The notes: generated from the sequence alone by a model not told the origin. A DNA stretch of 64,000 nucleotides from SAR86 cluster bacterium (GCA_023703615.1 CP097971.1:852315-916314), one strand, 5' to 3'. Positions 54,300-63,589 are shown, counted from the stretch's first letter. Numbers and translations are program-made.

Positions 54300-54914
54300 A
54301 TGCATAATTTAGAATATAAAAATAACTCTCTGGGCAATAAAAATTCAAGAATCTATACAAAAAGACACTATGAAATTATAGATGCTTTAGAAAGATTACT
54401 GGAACAAGGTGTTCCAGACCTTACAATGTCTGAAATAGCTACGAAACTTAAAATTTCTCTACGAACGCTATACGAAATTGCTCCAAGCAGAGATAAATTG
54501 ATTTTAATGACAATGGACAATATTCTAAAAAAATTAGGTAAATTTGCAATGGATTCTGTTAATGAAATTGATTCGCCAATAAATAAATTAGAGCAATACC
54601 TTTTTATAGTTAATCAAGCTGTTGGCCCAAAGTTTGATAGATTTTTAATAGATATGGAAAAAATTAATGGGTCAAAAACAACAGCTGATTATCATGAAAA
54701 CTTTATAAAAAATTATATTAAAAGGCTCTTAGAAGAAGCTATTGAAAGAAAAGAAATTAAATTAATTGATGTCAAAGCTTTCGCAATACTTCTAGGAGGA
54801 ATAGGTAGAGAATTTTTTAAAGAGGAAAATAAAAATTCAATTAATTTAACACCTGAAGAATCTGCAAATTCAATTACAAGCATAATTTTGAATGGAATTA
54901 AATTAGAAAACTAA
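54300..54914 (+). CDS. TetR family transcriptional regulator
   Basis: The N-terminal helix-turn-helix covers about residues 24-70 (IIDALERLLEQGVPDLTMSEIATKLKISLRTLYEIAPSRDKLIL), followed by a helical ligand domain. It lies inside the catabolic cluster, 7 bp after the carboxylase alpha gene, and its stop shares one base with the AtuA-like start. Unlike Pseudomonas atuR or liuR, which precede their operons, it is embedded and would be co-transcribed. The inverted repeat at 50661-50688 is a candidate binding site. Confidence 0.87.
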   Translation: MHNLEYKNNSLGNKNSRIYTKRHYEIIDALERLLEQGVPDLTMSEIATKLKISLRTLYEIAPSRDKLILMTMDNILKKLGKFAMDSVNEIDSPINKLEQYLFIVNQAVGPKFDRFLIDMEKINGSKTTADYHENFIKNYIKRLLEEAIERKEIKLIDVKAFAILLGGIGREFFKEENKNSINLTPEESANSITSIILNGIKLEN

Positions 54915-56689
54915 TGAATAAAGACTATATAAAAATTGCTAATTGCAGTGGATTTTATGGGGATAAATTATCTGCCGCAAAAGATTTAGTAGATGGAGGC
55001 CCTATTGATGTTCTGACTGGTGACTATCTTGCTGAATTAACCATGGCAATTCTCTTTGGTCAAAAAATGCAAAGAGGAGAAGATAAAGGCTATGTAGGAA
55101 CCTTTTTGAAACAAATCAATCAAATTGCAAAGTCATGCATGGAAAAGAATATCAAGATTGTAAGTAATGCTGGTGGATTAAATCCAAAGTCTATGGCCAA
55201 TGAGATTGAGAAAATTTTAAAGCAACAGTCAATAAATATGAAAGTAGCCTATATAGATGGTGATGATTTAATGCCAATAATTCCTGAATTAAGTGAATTG
55301 GGAGAAGAGTTTAAGAATATTGATAAAGATATCAAATTAAACGAATCGGATTATTCACCATTGACAGCAAATGCTTATCTCGGTGCTTGGGGTATAAAAG
55401 AGGCTCTAGATAAAGGTGCTGATATTGTCGTCTGTCCAAGAGTGACAGATGCAGCCGTGGTAATTGGGCCAGCTGCATGGAAGTTTAATTGGGAAAGAGA
55501 TAACTATGATTCTTTAGCAGGAGCACTTGCAGCAGGTCATATTATTGAATGTGGGTGTCAGGCAACTGGTGGCAATTATGCTTTTTTTAAAGAAGTTAAA
55601 AGTTTTGATAATATTGGTTATCCGATTGCTGAAATATATGAAGACGGCAGTTTTTTCATTACAAAACATCCTAATACTGGAGGTTTGGTTTCCTGTGGAA
55701 CGGTAACTGCTCAACTATTATATGAAATAAATTCGCCAGCCTACGTTAATCCAGATGTAATAGCTCATTTTGATACATTAAAAATTGAAGAGGTAGAAGA
55801 GGATAGAGTCTATGTGTCTGGTTGCAGAGGTAGTTCACCACCAAATAAACATAAAGTATGTATAAATCTTGCAGGAGGTTTTAGAAATGGAATGGAAATT
55901 ATTCTGACTGGTTTAGATATAGAAGCCAAAGCAAAAGTTTTTACAGATGCGTTATTTAATTCAGTTGGTGGTAAAAAACAATTCGATGAAGTTTCCATTC
56001 AGCTTCATCGTACAGATAAAGAAAATCCAATCACTAACGAAGAAGCAATGGCATCACTTTTAGTTTCAGTTAAATCAAAAGATCAAAACTTAGTTGGCAG
56101 ACTATTTAGCGCAAAAATAATTGAATTAGCTTTAGCAAATATCCCAGGTTTTTTTGCACAAGGCGGCGTTAAACCTAGTGGACCAGTGATTGTTTACTGG
56201 CCCTCTTTGGTGAATAGTAAACATATTAAAGAAAAAGTTCATATTGATGGCAAAGAAATAGAAGTTATACCAACGAGTCAATTAGAATTGGATGAAATTT
56301 ATTATCAGAAAGAGCCCATTAAAGTTAAAAAGATTAAAAAAGAAGATGAAAAACAAATCTACTTTGGTGAAATTTATGGAACAAGATCTGGTGACAAAGG
56401 AGGATGCGCAAATCTTGGCGTTTGGGCCAAAAATTCAGACTCATTTGCTTTTCTTCATAATTTTTTAACAGTGAAAAAGCTTAAAGAATTATTGCCAGAT
56501 TTAAATCAATTTAAAGTTGAACGATTTGAATTAGCCAATATAAACTCTCTTAATTTTTATATTCATGACATATTACAAGATGGAATTTCATCAAATGACA
56601 AAAAAGATGGACAAGCTAAATCTTTAGGTGAATATTTAAGAGCAAAAAAAATCAAAGTTCCACAAAGTATTATTGGAGAAATCAGATGA
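54914..56689 (+). CDS. AtuA-type acyclic terpene utilisation protein (DUF1446 plus C-terminal ferredoxin-fold domain)
   Basis: Homologous by motif to AtuA of citronellol/geraniol catabolism, whose reaction is unknown. The large DUF1446 domain runs over about residues 5-450: IANCSGFYGDKLSAAKDLVDGGPIDVLTGDYLAELTM, NAGGLNPKSMA, CPRVTDAAVVIGPAAWKF and HIIECGCQATGGNY. The small C-terminal domain (about 480-590) has YGTRSGDKGGCANLGVWAK. The 591-residue fusion of the two domains is the usual form. This protein is the best marker that the cluster handles isoprenoid-like acyl-CoAs. It overlaps the enoyl-CoA hydratase start as ATGA. Confidence 0.88.
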   Translation: MNKDYIKIANCSGFYGDKLSAAKDLVDGGPIDVLTGDYLAELTMAILFGQKMQRGEDKGYVGTFLKQINQIAKSCMEKNIKIVSNAGGLNPKSMANEIEKILKQQSINMKVAYIDGDDLMPIIPELSELGEEFKNIDKDIKLNESDYSPLTANAYLGAWGIKEALDKGADIVVCPRVTDAAVVIGPAAWKFNWERDNYDSLAGALAAGHIIECGCQATGGNYAFFKEVKSFDNIGYPIAEIYEDGSFFITKHPNTGGLVSCGTVTAQLLYEINSPAYVNPDVIAHFDTLKIEEVEEDRVYVSGCRGSSPPNKHKVCINLAGGFRNGMEIILTGLDIEAKAKVFTDALFNSVGGKKQFDEVSIQLHRTDKENPITNEEAMASLLVSVKSKDQNLVGRLFSAKIIELALANIPGFFAQGGVKPSGPVIVYWPSLVNSKHIKEKVHIDGKEIEVIPTSQLELDEIYYQKEPIKVKKIKKEDEKQIYFGEIYGTRSGDKGGCANLGVWAKNSDSFAFLHNFLTVKKLKELLPDLNQFKVERFELANINSLNFYIHDILQDGISSNDKKDGQAKSLGEYLRAKKIKVPQSIIGEIR

Positions 56690-57471
56690 AAAAATTATCT
56701 TTAGATGGTCTCATATTTAAAGCAACTGAATTAGATATAAAAAATAATATCATGAGCATCATGCTCAATAGGCCTGAAAAAAAGAATGCTCTAAATAATG
56801 TAATGATGAATGAAATTAATTATGCTTTAGCATATGCAAAACAAGAAAAATCTATAAGAGTAGTAATTATAGCTGCAAAGGGTGATATTTTTTGTGCTGG
56901 TGCAGATCTATCAAGAAGCAAATCTGAATCAAATGTACCAAAATTAGAAGATGCTGATGATATAAGCTTATCCTTAAGGCATTTATACAAACCTGTTATT
57001 TGTAAAATTCAAGGTTCGGTCTTAGCTGGTGCTCTCTTGATTGTATCTAATTCGACTCATGCAATTGCGGTCAATGAAGCAACCTTCTCAGCACCTGAGA
57101 TTCATAGAGGATTATGGCCTTTTATGGTGATGGCTGGTTTATTTCGAGTTATGCCTAAAAGAGCTGGCCTTGATTTTATAATGCGAGGCAAGCCAATTGA
57201 TTCAAAAAAAGCAGAGGACTGGGGTTTGATAAATGAATCTGTAAAAAAAGAAGAACTTAACGAAAAAGTTGATAAACTAGCTAATGAGCTTGCAAGTTTA
57301 GCGCCAGAAACAATGAAATTTGGCCTAGAGGCATATGAGAAACAAGACGCAAAAAGTTTCGATGATGCCCTTCCATACTTAAAGGAACAAATAGAAAAAT
57401 GCTTCAAAGGCGAAGATGCTAAAGAAGGTATAAGTGCCTTTCTAGAAAAAAGAAAACCAAATTGGGATTAA
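56686..57471 (+). CDS. Enoyl-CoA hydratase/isomerase family protein, AtuE/LiuC-like position
   Basis: Crotonase-fold enzyme expected to hydrate the carboxylated glutaconyl-type CoA. MLNRPEKKNALNNVMMNEI, GDIFCAGADLSRS (oxyanion hole) and ICKIQGSVLAGALLIVSNSTHAIAVNEATFSAPEIHRGLWPF are visible. The position of rat hydratase Glu144 is occupied by leucine (LAGALLI), while the Glu164 equivalent is kept (APEI). Loss of the first glutamate occurs in several crotonase subfamilies, so chemistry other than simple hydration is possible. Length of 261 residues is normal. Confidence 0.88.
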   Translation: MKKLSLDGLIFKATELDIKNNIMSIMLNRPEKKNALNNVMMNEINYALAYAKQEKSIRVVIIAAKGDIFCAGADLSRSKSESNVPKLEDADDISLSLRHLYKPVICKIQGSVLAGALLIVSNSTHAIAVNEATFSAPEIHRGLWPFMVMAGLFRVMPKRAGLDFIMRGKPIDSKKAEDWGLINESVKKEELNEKVDKLANELASLAPETMKFGLEAYEKQDAKSFDDALPYLKEQIEKCFKGEDAKEGISAFLEKRKPNWD

Positions 57472-57483
57472 AAAGGAATTGTT

Positions 57484-58710
57484 GTGGATTTAAATTTTGG
57501 AACAAAATATAAAGATTTTAAAAAAGAAATAAAAGAGTTTTGTAAAAAATATAAAGGAGTGCATTTTACAGACTCATCTAAGGTGCCTCTATCTGATTCA
57601 TTTAAATCAGGTGAAATTAAAATGACAAGATCAGATTGGCAAAAAAAACTTATTGAAAAAGGTTATTTTGCAAGATCGATACCAGTGGCATATGGGGGCT
57701 ATGGTGGAGAGAGTGATATTGTTAAAAGCAGAATAATTGCAGAAGAGTTTGCAAAGGCAAAAATACCGCCACCAATGGGTGGTCAAGGAATTGATATGCT
57801 TGTTCCAACTCTTTTAGAACTTGGAACTGAAGAACAAAAACAAAAATATATAAAACCTACATTACATGGAGAAATCATATGGTGTCAGGGTTACTCAGAA
57901 CCTAATGCTGGGAGTGATTTAGCAAATTTGCAAACAAAAGGCGAGTTAATTGATGGTAATTGGGTAATAAATGGGCAAAAAATTTGGACTAGTACCGCTC
58001 AGTTTTCACAAATGATGTTTTGCCTGGTGAGAACAGAGATCAGTGCTACAAAACATGCCGGAATAAGTTATTTGTTAATCCCAATGGATACTCCAGGAAT
58101 TGAGATCAGGCCATTGGTTGATATGACTTTAAATGCTGGATTTAACGAAGTATTCTTTACGGATGTCACAATTCCTGAAAAAAATATTGTTGGTAAACGA
58201 GGTGAAGGTTGGGCGGTTGCAAATGCAACATTAAGCCATGAAAGGGGATCACTTTCAGATCCAAATGCAATGATGAACAGATTAAATTCACTTATTGAAA
58301 GAATGAAACAAGAATCTGTTAACGGTGAAAAAGTTATTAATAATCCAGTTTACAGAGATAAACTTATGAAAATTCAAGGAAAAGTAATTGCTTTTCAATC
58401 AAACTCGCTTAGAGTTTTATCTGCTAAGGTAAATAAAAATCAAGATGTAAAGATTGCTGGCATGATTCAGAAGCTTGTTGGGACAGAGTTAAGGCATGAA
58501 CTTGAAGGTTTTGCCATAGATGTTATGGGTGAGCTAGGAACACTGTATGAAAATAGTCCTAATATTAGAGATGGTGGATCATGGCAAGTTGCATACATGT
58601 ATTTTCTTGGATTAATAATTGGTGGAGGAACAAGCCAAATTCAAAAAAACATTATCTCAGAGAGAGGCCTTGGCATGCCAAGAGAGCCAAAGGTTCAACA
58701 AGGAGCGTAA
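57484..58710 (+). CDS. Acyl-CoA dehydrogenase, alpha-like subunit, AtuD/FadE-like
   Basis: FAD acyl-CoA dehydrogenase of 408 residues. WCQGYSEPNAGSDLANLQT and INGQKIWTSTAQFSQMMFC form the FAD/acyl region; the C-terminal stretch IIGGGTSQIQKNIISERGLGMPRE matches sterol-type dehydrogenase alpha chains, with glycine before GGTS. The start is GTG 57484 with AAGGAA five bases upstream. It is very similar in layout to the alpha subunit at 43409. The next gene, one base on, encodes a degenerate partner. Confidence 0.9.
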   Translation: MDLNFGTKYKDFKKEIKEFCKKYKGVHFTDSSKVPLSDSFKSGEIKMTRSDWQKKLIEKGYFARSIPVAYGGYGGESDIVKSRIIAEEFAKAKIPPPMGGQGIDMLVPTLLELGTEEQKQKYIKPTLHGEIIWCQGYSEPNAGSDLANLQTKGELIDGNWVINGQKIWTSTAQFSQMMFCLVRTEISATKHAGISYLLIPMDTPGIEIRPLVDMTLNAGFNEVFFTDVTIPEKNIVGKRGEGWAVANATLSHERGSLSDPNAMMNRLNSLIERMKQESVNGEKVINNPVYRDKLMKIQGKVIAFQSNSLRVLSAKVNKNQDVKIAGMIQKLVGTELRHELEGFAIDVMGELGTLYENSPNIRDGGSWQVAYMYFLGLIIGGGTSQIQKNIISERGLGMPREPKVQQGA

Positions 58711-58711
58711 T

Positions 58712-59800
58712 ATGTATTTTGGATTATCTGAAGATCAGATATTTTTTCAAGACAATGTAAAAAAATTTCTTGAAGATAATGGGCCTTTGGATATCGTCAG
58801 AAAGATTGCGAATAATGATGATATGACAACCAAAGAGGATCTCCATAAAGGAATTATAACTTTGGGTATCAATAACATTTTAATTCCTGAAGAAAATGGC
58901 GGGCTTGGATTAGATCTACTTTTTGCAACTGCAATTTCACAAAGTCTTGGAGAAAGTATTGCTACCCTTCCCTTTACGGGCTCGTATGTAATGGCTCCAA
59001 TAGCAATGAAATATGGTGCTAATAAAAAACAAAGAAATTTCTATTTAAATGAGATGTCAAAAAATAATATTAATTTTAGTGTAGGTTTTTCAGAATTTTT
59101 TGGATCGAGAAATGAATCAAATCTTGAGTTTTCAAACAATAAAATAAGCGGTAAAACATTTTTTGTGATAGATTCTGATTATGCAACACATCTAATGGTA
59201 TCTGATAAAAATGGTCAATTAGGTATAGTCTCTATGGAGTCTAGTGAAATTGAAATTATTAATTTAATTACGGTTGATAAAACTAGAGTCTTTCAAGAAA
59301 TACTTTTTAATAATGCTGAAATAGATATTTTAGAAAGTACTTCAAATTCTATTGAGGCAGTAAATAATGCTATTGATGCAGGAAGAATAACAATAGCTGC
59401 TGACTCATTGGGTGCATCAAAAGCCATGCTAAATAAAGCAATAGAGTACTCGAAAGAAAGAAAGCAATTTAATAGAGCTATTGGATCATTTCAGGCTGTC
59501 AAACATATGTGTGCAGAGATGGCTTCAGAACTAGAACCATGTTATTCACTTTTATGGCATGCTGCTCATTCCTTTGACAATAATGAGAAAAACAAAAAAA
59601 TTATGGCCTGTCATGCAAAATCACATATCTCAGATGTTTCTAAGATGATTTCAAAAAAAGCGACAGAAGTTCATGGCGGTATGGGCTTTACAGATTTATT
59701 AGGTTTACATTTTTGGTTTAAGAGAATTGGTGTAAATAGACAGTTATTAGGTGCACCAGAAATTATTCGAGAAGAAGCTGCGTTATTTCAAGGCTTTTAA
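58712..59800 (+). CDS. Acyl-CoA dehydrogenase, degenerate beta-like subunit
   Basis: The start at ATG 58712 (MYFGLSEDQIFFQDN) is chosen because AGGAG lies six bases upstream and an upstream reading would lie inside the previous gene; 362 residues. Dehydrogenase fold with LIPEENGGLGLDLLFA, ERKQFNRAIGSFQAVKHMCAEM and EVHGGMGFTDLLGLHFWFKR. The FAD-site QGYSEP..GSDLA is replaced by VGFSEFFGSRNE and the terminal GTSE motif is missing, as in the beta-like subunit at 44612. Probably forms a heteromer with the gene before it. Confidence 0.86.
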   Translation: MYFGLSEDQIFFQDNVKKFLEDNGPLDIVRKIANNDDMTTKEDLHKGIITLGINNILIPEENGGLGLDLLFATAISQSLGESIATLPFTGSYVMAPIAMKYGANKKQRNFYLNEMSKNNINFSVGFSEFFGSRNESNLEFSNNKISGKTFFVIDSDYATHLMVSDKNGQLGIVSMESSEIEIINLITVDKTRVFQEILFNNAEIDILESTSNSIEAVNNAIDAGRITIAADSLGASKAMLNKAIEYSKERKQFNRAIGSFQAVKHMCAEMASELEPCYSLLWHAAHSFDNNEKNKKIMACHAKSHISDVSKMISKKATEVHGGMGFTDLLGLHFWFKRIGVNRQLLGAPEIIREEAALFQGF

Positions 59801-59805
59801 AAAAA

Positions 59806-61869
59806 ATGAGTATAAGTTTTATAAATAAAAATTTAGTAATTTTTGCCTTATTAAGCTCTTTTCTTAGTTCGGAAAGTTATGATTTTAAAGAAATAGATCT
59901 AAGTGATGAAAAAATGAATTTAAGCAAAGAAATATTTAGAAAACTCGAAAGAAATCATTTTCTTAAAAATAAATACTTAGTGGATTTTAATCAAAATTAT
60001 ATAGAGTCACTTATAGATAAATTAGATGAAAACAAAATGTACTTCACTGAGGACGAAGTTTTCAATTTTATAAATCTATCAAATTCTGAAATTAAAGTTA
60101 ATTATGATTTAGAGCTTGCTTATAAAATTATTAATTTGTATTTTTCCAGAATCGTTGAATACTCAAATTATCAAATTAATTTAATTAATCAGATAGAGTT
60201 TGATTTTGAAAAGAAAGACTTTATGGACATTTATTATGAGGATAATTTATGGCCAATAGATAAAAAAAGTCTAAAGGAAATATGGAAGTTATCAACAAAG
60301 AATGATCTTTTGGTTTTAAAACTTACAGAAGAAGCTTCATTAGATCCAAAAAAAGATTTGGTTAAAAGGTATAACAATAGAATAAAAAGAATTTCTCAAC
60401 AAAAAGAAGAGGATATTTTTTCGCTAGCTATAAATATTTTAACTAATCAGTTTGACCCTCATTCATCATACCTTTCTCCAAGATCAGCAGAAGATTTTGA
60501 TATGGATATGAGTCTAAGTCTTGAGGGTATTGGTGCGCTTCTTGGAACAGATGATGACTACACAAGAATAGTTAGCCTGGTCCCAGGTGGGCCAGCCGAA
60601 AAATCTGGAAAGATATCTCCTGATGATAAAATCACAAGAATAAGACAAACAGATTCCGAAAATTTTGTTGACGTTGTCGGATGGAGAATTGATGAAGTTG
60701 TTAGGCTTATTAGAGGCGATTCGGGTACAAAGGTAGAAATTGAATTAATCTCTTCAGAAACTGGAAATGGCGCTGACAGAAAAAAAGTTATTCTTCAACG
60801 AGAGGAAATTAAACTAGAGGATAGAGCAGCAAAATCAAAAATATATGAATCTGACGATGGTTACAAAATTGGGATTGTAGACTTACCCAGTTTTTATATT
60901 GATTTTAATTCTTATCAAGATAGAGATTTAAATTACAGAAGTAGCAGCAAAGATGTAAAAAAAATATTAGAGCAGTTTAATGAAAATAATGTTGACGCTG
61001 TTGTTTTAGATTTAAGAAATAATGGTGGCGGCGCTCTAATGGAAGCAAATAGAATTATTGGATTATTTGTTTCATCTGGACCAACGGTACAAATAAAATA
61101 TAGTGCTGGTTATATTCAACCATGGGGAAGTTCAAGAGCAGTACAAATTTGGAAAAAACCTGTGATTGTTTTAGTTAACAGATATTCTGCATCAGCCTCA
61201 GAGATAGTTGCTGCAGCAATTCAAGATTATAATCGCGGAATAGTAGTTGGTCATAGAACTTTTGGAAAAGGTACTGTGCAAAGCTTAGAAAATCTTTCAA
61301 GTGGGCAAATAAAAGTTACTGAATCTAAATATTATAGAATTGATGGAACAAGTACCCAAAATAAAGGCGTTCTTCCAGATATTATTCTTCCATCAACTTG
61401 GGATACAGAATCAGTTGGAGAGAGTTCTTATTCTACTTCCTTGTCATGGGATACGATAAGACCTTATAAACACAAAAAATTCTATCTTCCTGACGAATTT
61501 ATAAATGTAATTAAGTTAGAGCATTCAAAAAGATTGGAAAATGAGCCTAACTTAAAATATATTTCACAACTAAAAGAAAGGTATGATTTAAATAAAAATA
61601 AAAAGGTTCTATCTTTAAATTTAGATGAAAGAAACATACAAAAAAGTTTAAGAAGGTCTTGGTTACTTCAGATAGAAAATGAAAGGAGAATTAATCTTGG
61701 ATATGAGCCTTTTAAAAGTTATGAAGATTATGACAATACAAATAATGATCCTTCAATATTAGAGAATGAAATTGATTTAAAAAAAGATTTTCTTTTAATT
61801 GAATCTACTAATATAGCCATAGATTTTTTAAACTTAAGTAAATCCTTTATGGTAAGTATGAATAACTAG
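59806..61869 (+). CDS. prc: Carboxy-terminal processing (tail-specific) protease
   Basis: Periplasmic S41 protease that trims C-termini and controls peptidoglycan hydrolases such as MepS in E. coli. Signal peptide at residues 1-22, an N-terminal helical domain, a PDZ domain around LEGIGALLGTDDDYTRIVSLVPGGPAEKSGKI (about residues 240-320) and the catalytic Ser463 (RYSASASEI) and Lys488 (TFGKGTVQS), 25 apart as in E. coli Prc. Length of 687 residues matches E. coli (682). It follows the dehydrogenase after 5 bp, which may be only packing. Confidence 0.95.
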   Translation: MSISFINKNLVIFALLSSFLSSESYDFKEIDLSDEKMNLSKEIFRKLERNHFLKNKYLVDFNQNYIESLIDKLDENKMYFTEDEVFNFINLSNSEIKVNYDLELAYKIINLYFSRIVEYSNYQINLINQIEFDFEKKDFMDIYYEDNLWPIDKKSLKEIWKLSTKNDLLVLKLTEEASLDPKKDLVKRYNNRIKRISQQKEEDIFSLAINILTNQFDPHSSYLSPRSAEDFDMDMSLSLEGIGALLGTDDDYTRIVSLVPGGPAEKSGKISPDDKITRIRQTDSENFVDVVGWRIDEVVRLIRGDSGTKVEIELISSETGNGADRKKVILQREEIKLEDRAAKSKIYESDDGYKIGIVDLPSFYIDFNSYQDRDLNYRSSSKDVKKILEQFNENNVDAVVLDLRNNGGGALMEANRIIGLFVSSGPTVQIKYSAGYIQPWGSSRAVQIWKKPVIVLVNRYSASASEIVAAAIQDYNRGIVVGHRTFGKGTVQSLENLSSGQIKVTESKYYRIDGTSTQNKGVLPDIILPSTWDTESVGESSYSTSLSWDTIRPYKHKKFYLPDEFINVIKLEHSKRLENEPNLKYISQLKERYDLNKNKKVLSLNLDERNIQKSLRRSWLLQIENERRINLGYEPFKSYEDYDNTNNDPSILENEIDLKKDFLLIESTNIAIDFLNLSKSFMVSMNN

Positions 61870-61871
61870 CT

Positions 61872-62687
61872 ATGAAAATTGTATCCTTTAACATTAATAG
61901 TATAAGAGCAAGGCCGCATCAACTAATTCATCTGAGAGACACAATTGATCCAGATGTAATTGGATTGCAAGAAACAAAAGTAAATGATCCAGATTTTCCC
62001 ATAGAAGTTATTGAAGAAATTGGATATCACCCAGAGTACTGGGGGCAAAAAGGTCACTATGGTGTTGCCATATTAAGCAAACTAAAACCAACTAAAACTA
62101 TCAAAGGTTTTAAAGATGACATTGATGAAGATCAAAAAAGGTTTATTCAATGCACCTATGCTGTTAATAATTCAGAAATTACAATTATGAATGGTTACTT
62201 TCCACAAGGAGAAAATATTCATCATGAAACAAAATTCCCAAAAAAAATTAAATATTATGAAGATCTAAAAAAACATATTGAAGTTTTGAAAAAATCAAAA
62301 GAAAATTTAATTGTAATGGGCGATTTTAATGTTGCACCTAAAGATATTGATATAGGAATCGGTTCAGAAAATGTAAAAAGATGGTTAAGGGATGGAAAAA
62401 CTTCTTTCCAACCTCAAGAAAGAGAAATGTGGAATAGTATTCAGAATTTAGGGTTTGTTGATTCTTGGAGAAAAAAATATCCAGAAGATTCATCTACATA
62501 TTCATGGTTTGATTACAGGTCTAGAATGTTTGATGATAATCCTAAAAGAGGCTTAAGAATAGACCATATAATGATTTCAAATAATCTTGCTGATGCGATT
62601 TCTAATGTTGGTATAGATTATGATGCAAGAGCGATGGAAAAACCATCTGATCATTGCCCTGTTTGGGTTGAATTAAAAATACCTTAA
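61872..62687 (+). CDS. xthA: Exonuclease III
   Basis: AP endonuclease and 3'-exonuclease of base excision repair. FNINSIRARPHQL, GLQETKVNDPDFP, NGYFPQGENI, VMGDFNVAPKDIDIG, GLRIDHIMISN and the final SDHCPVWVEL carry the metal-binding and catalytic Asn, Glu, Asp and His. Length of 271 residues matches E. coli XthA (268). Start 2 bp after prc. Confidence 0.96.
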   Translation: MKIVSFNINSIRARPHQLIHLRDTIDPDVIGLQETKVNDPDFPIEVIEEIGYHPEYWGQKGHYGVAILSKLKPTKTIKGFKDDIDEDQKRFIQCTYAVNNSEITIMNGYFPQGENIHHETKFPKKIKYYEDLKKHIEVLKKSKENLIVMGDFNVAPKDIDIGIGSENVKRWLRDGKTSFQPQEREMWNSIQNLGFVDSWRKKYPEDSSTYSWFDYRSRMFDDNPKRGLRIDHIMISNNLADAISNVGIDYDARAMEKPSDHCPVWVELKIP

Positions 62688-63130
62688 TGAAGAATAATTT
62701 TGAGATAAGATCTCCCTCAACAAAAGAAGAATGGAAAAATTATGAAAACTTTAGATGGGAGGTATTGAGAAAGCCACTAAAAATGTCGCATATACCTTTA
62801 CAAGATAATTTCGAAGAAATTAGCATTCATCTTATGGGCATCACATTAAAGCAGAAGGTAATAGCATGTGGAAGATTTCACTTAAATAATCCAAACCAAG
62901 GGCAAATAAGATATATGGGTGTATCTAAAAATTATAGAAGGCTTGGTATAGGATCAAAAATAATAAAAGAGTTAGAAAGATTAGCTATGAATCATGGAGC
63001 AAATCATATTTTGCTAAATGCAAGAAATAATATTGTAGATTTTTATAGATCACTCAATTATGAAGTAGTTGGTCCCTACACTTCAAACATACAAATTCCA
63101 CATAGTACAATGAAAAAGGATTTATCTTAA
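62687..63130 (+). CDS. GNAT family N-acetyltransferase
   Basis: A 147-residue GNAT: the acetyl-CoA loop is in RRLGIGSKIIKEL, preceded by QIRYMGVSKNYR and followed by NHILLNARNNIVDFYRSLNYEVVG. The N-terminal FRWEVLRKPLKMS is seen in small single-domain GNATs of marine gammaproteobacteria. Acceptor unknown. Overlaps the xthA stop by one base and ends adjacent to the convergent tadA. Confidence 0.87.
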   Translation: MKNNFEIRSPSTKEEWKNYENFRWEVLRKPLKMSHIPLQDNFEEISIHLMGITLKQKVIACGRFHLNNPNQGQIRYMGVSKNYRRLGIGSKIIKELERLAMNHGANHILLNARNNIVDFYRSLNYEVVGPYTSNIQIPHSTMKKDLS

Positions 63131-63586
63131 TTACCTTCTATCTTTAAAAAAGTCCTTTAGTAATTTTTCGCTCTTTTCTTTCATTAAGCCATATCGAAAG
63201 TAAACCTTATGATTTAACTTGATTCTATCAAGAAAATTGTCAATTGAAATTATGCTGCCAGTTTTAGGCTCAAGTGTTGCAAAAATAACTTCATCAATTC
63301 TTGCATCAATCATTGCTTTTAAGCACATGTGACAAGGCTCAAGTGTGACATACATAGTTGATCTATTTAATCTATAGTTCTTAATTTTTTTTGATGCGTC
63401 TGTTATTGCCTCTATTTCCGCATGAGATGAAACATTTTGATTTTCAATTACTCTATTTCTTCCTTTACCAATTACTTTATTGTCTTTCACTATTATTGCA
63501 CCGACAGGTACCTCATTATTTTGATATGCTGCTTTGGCTTGATCCATTGCAAGGCTCATGAAAGAGCTTTCTGCGCTTGAAAACAT
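63131..63586 (-). CDS. tadA: tRNA-specific adenosine deaminase
   Basis: Converts A34 to inosine in tRNA-Arg(ACG). Zinc site His55-Ala-Glu57 (SSHAEIEA) and Cys85/Cys88 (LEPCHMCLKAM), with VPVGAIIV and the active-site ATLEPKTGS region. Length of 151 residues is usual. The start at ATG 63586 is likely, though Met10 or Met14 are possible. It follows the CIA30 gene after 3 bp. Confidence 0.93.
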   Translation of the reverse strand: MFSSAESSFMSLAMDQAKAAYQNNEVPVGAIIVKDNKVIGKGRNRVIENQNVSSHAEIEAITDASKKIKNYRLNRSTMYVTLEPCHMCLKAMIDARIDEVIFATLEPKTGSIISIDNFLDRIKLNHKVYFRYGLMKEKSEKLLKDFFKDRR

Positions 63587-63589
63587 ATT

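Noticed and set aside
58619-58711. Upstream reading extending the second dehydrogenase gene into the first
   Set aside because: The added residues lie wholly inside the preceding coding region, and a clear AGGAG precedes ATG 58712.
47198-59800. A complete steroid degradation island
   Set aside because: Split dehydrogenases and the FMN protein are suggestive, but ring-cleavage enzymes, ketosteroid dehydrogenases and thiolases are absent, and the AtuA-carboxylase core points to isoprenoid acids instead.
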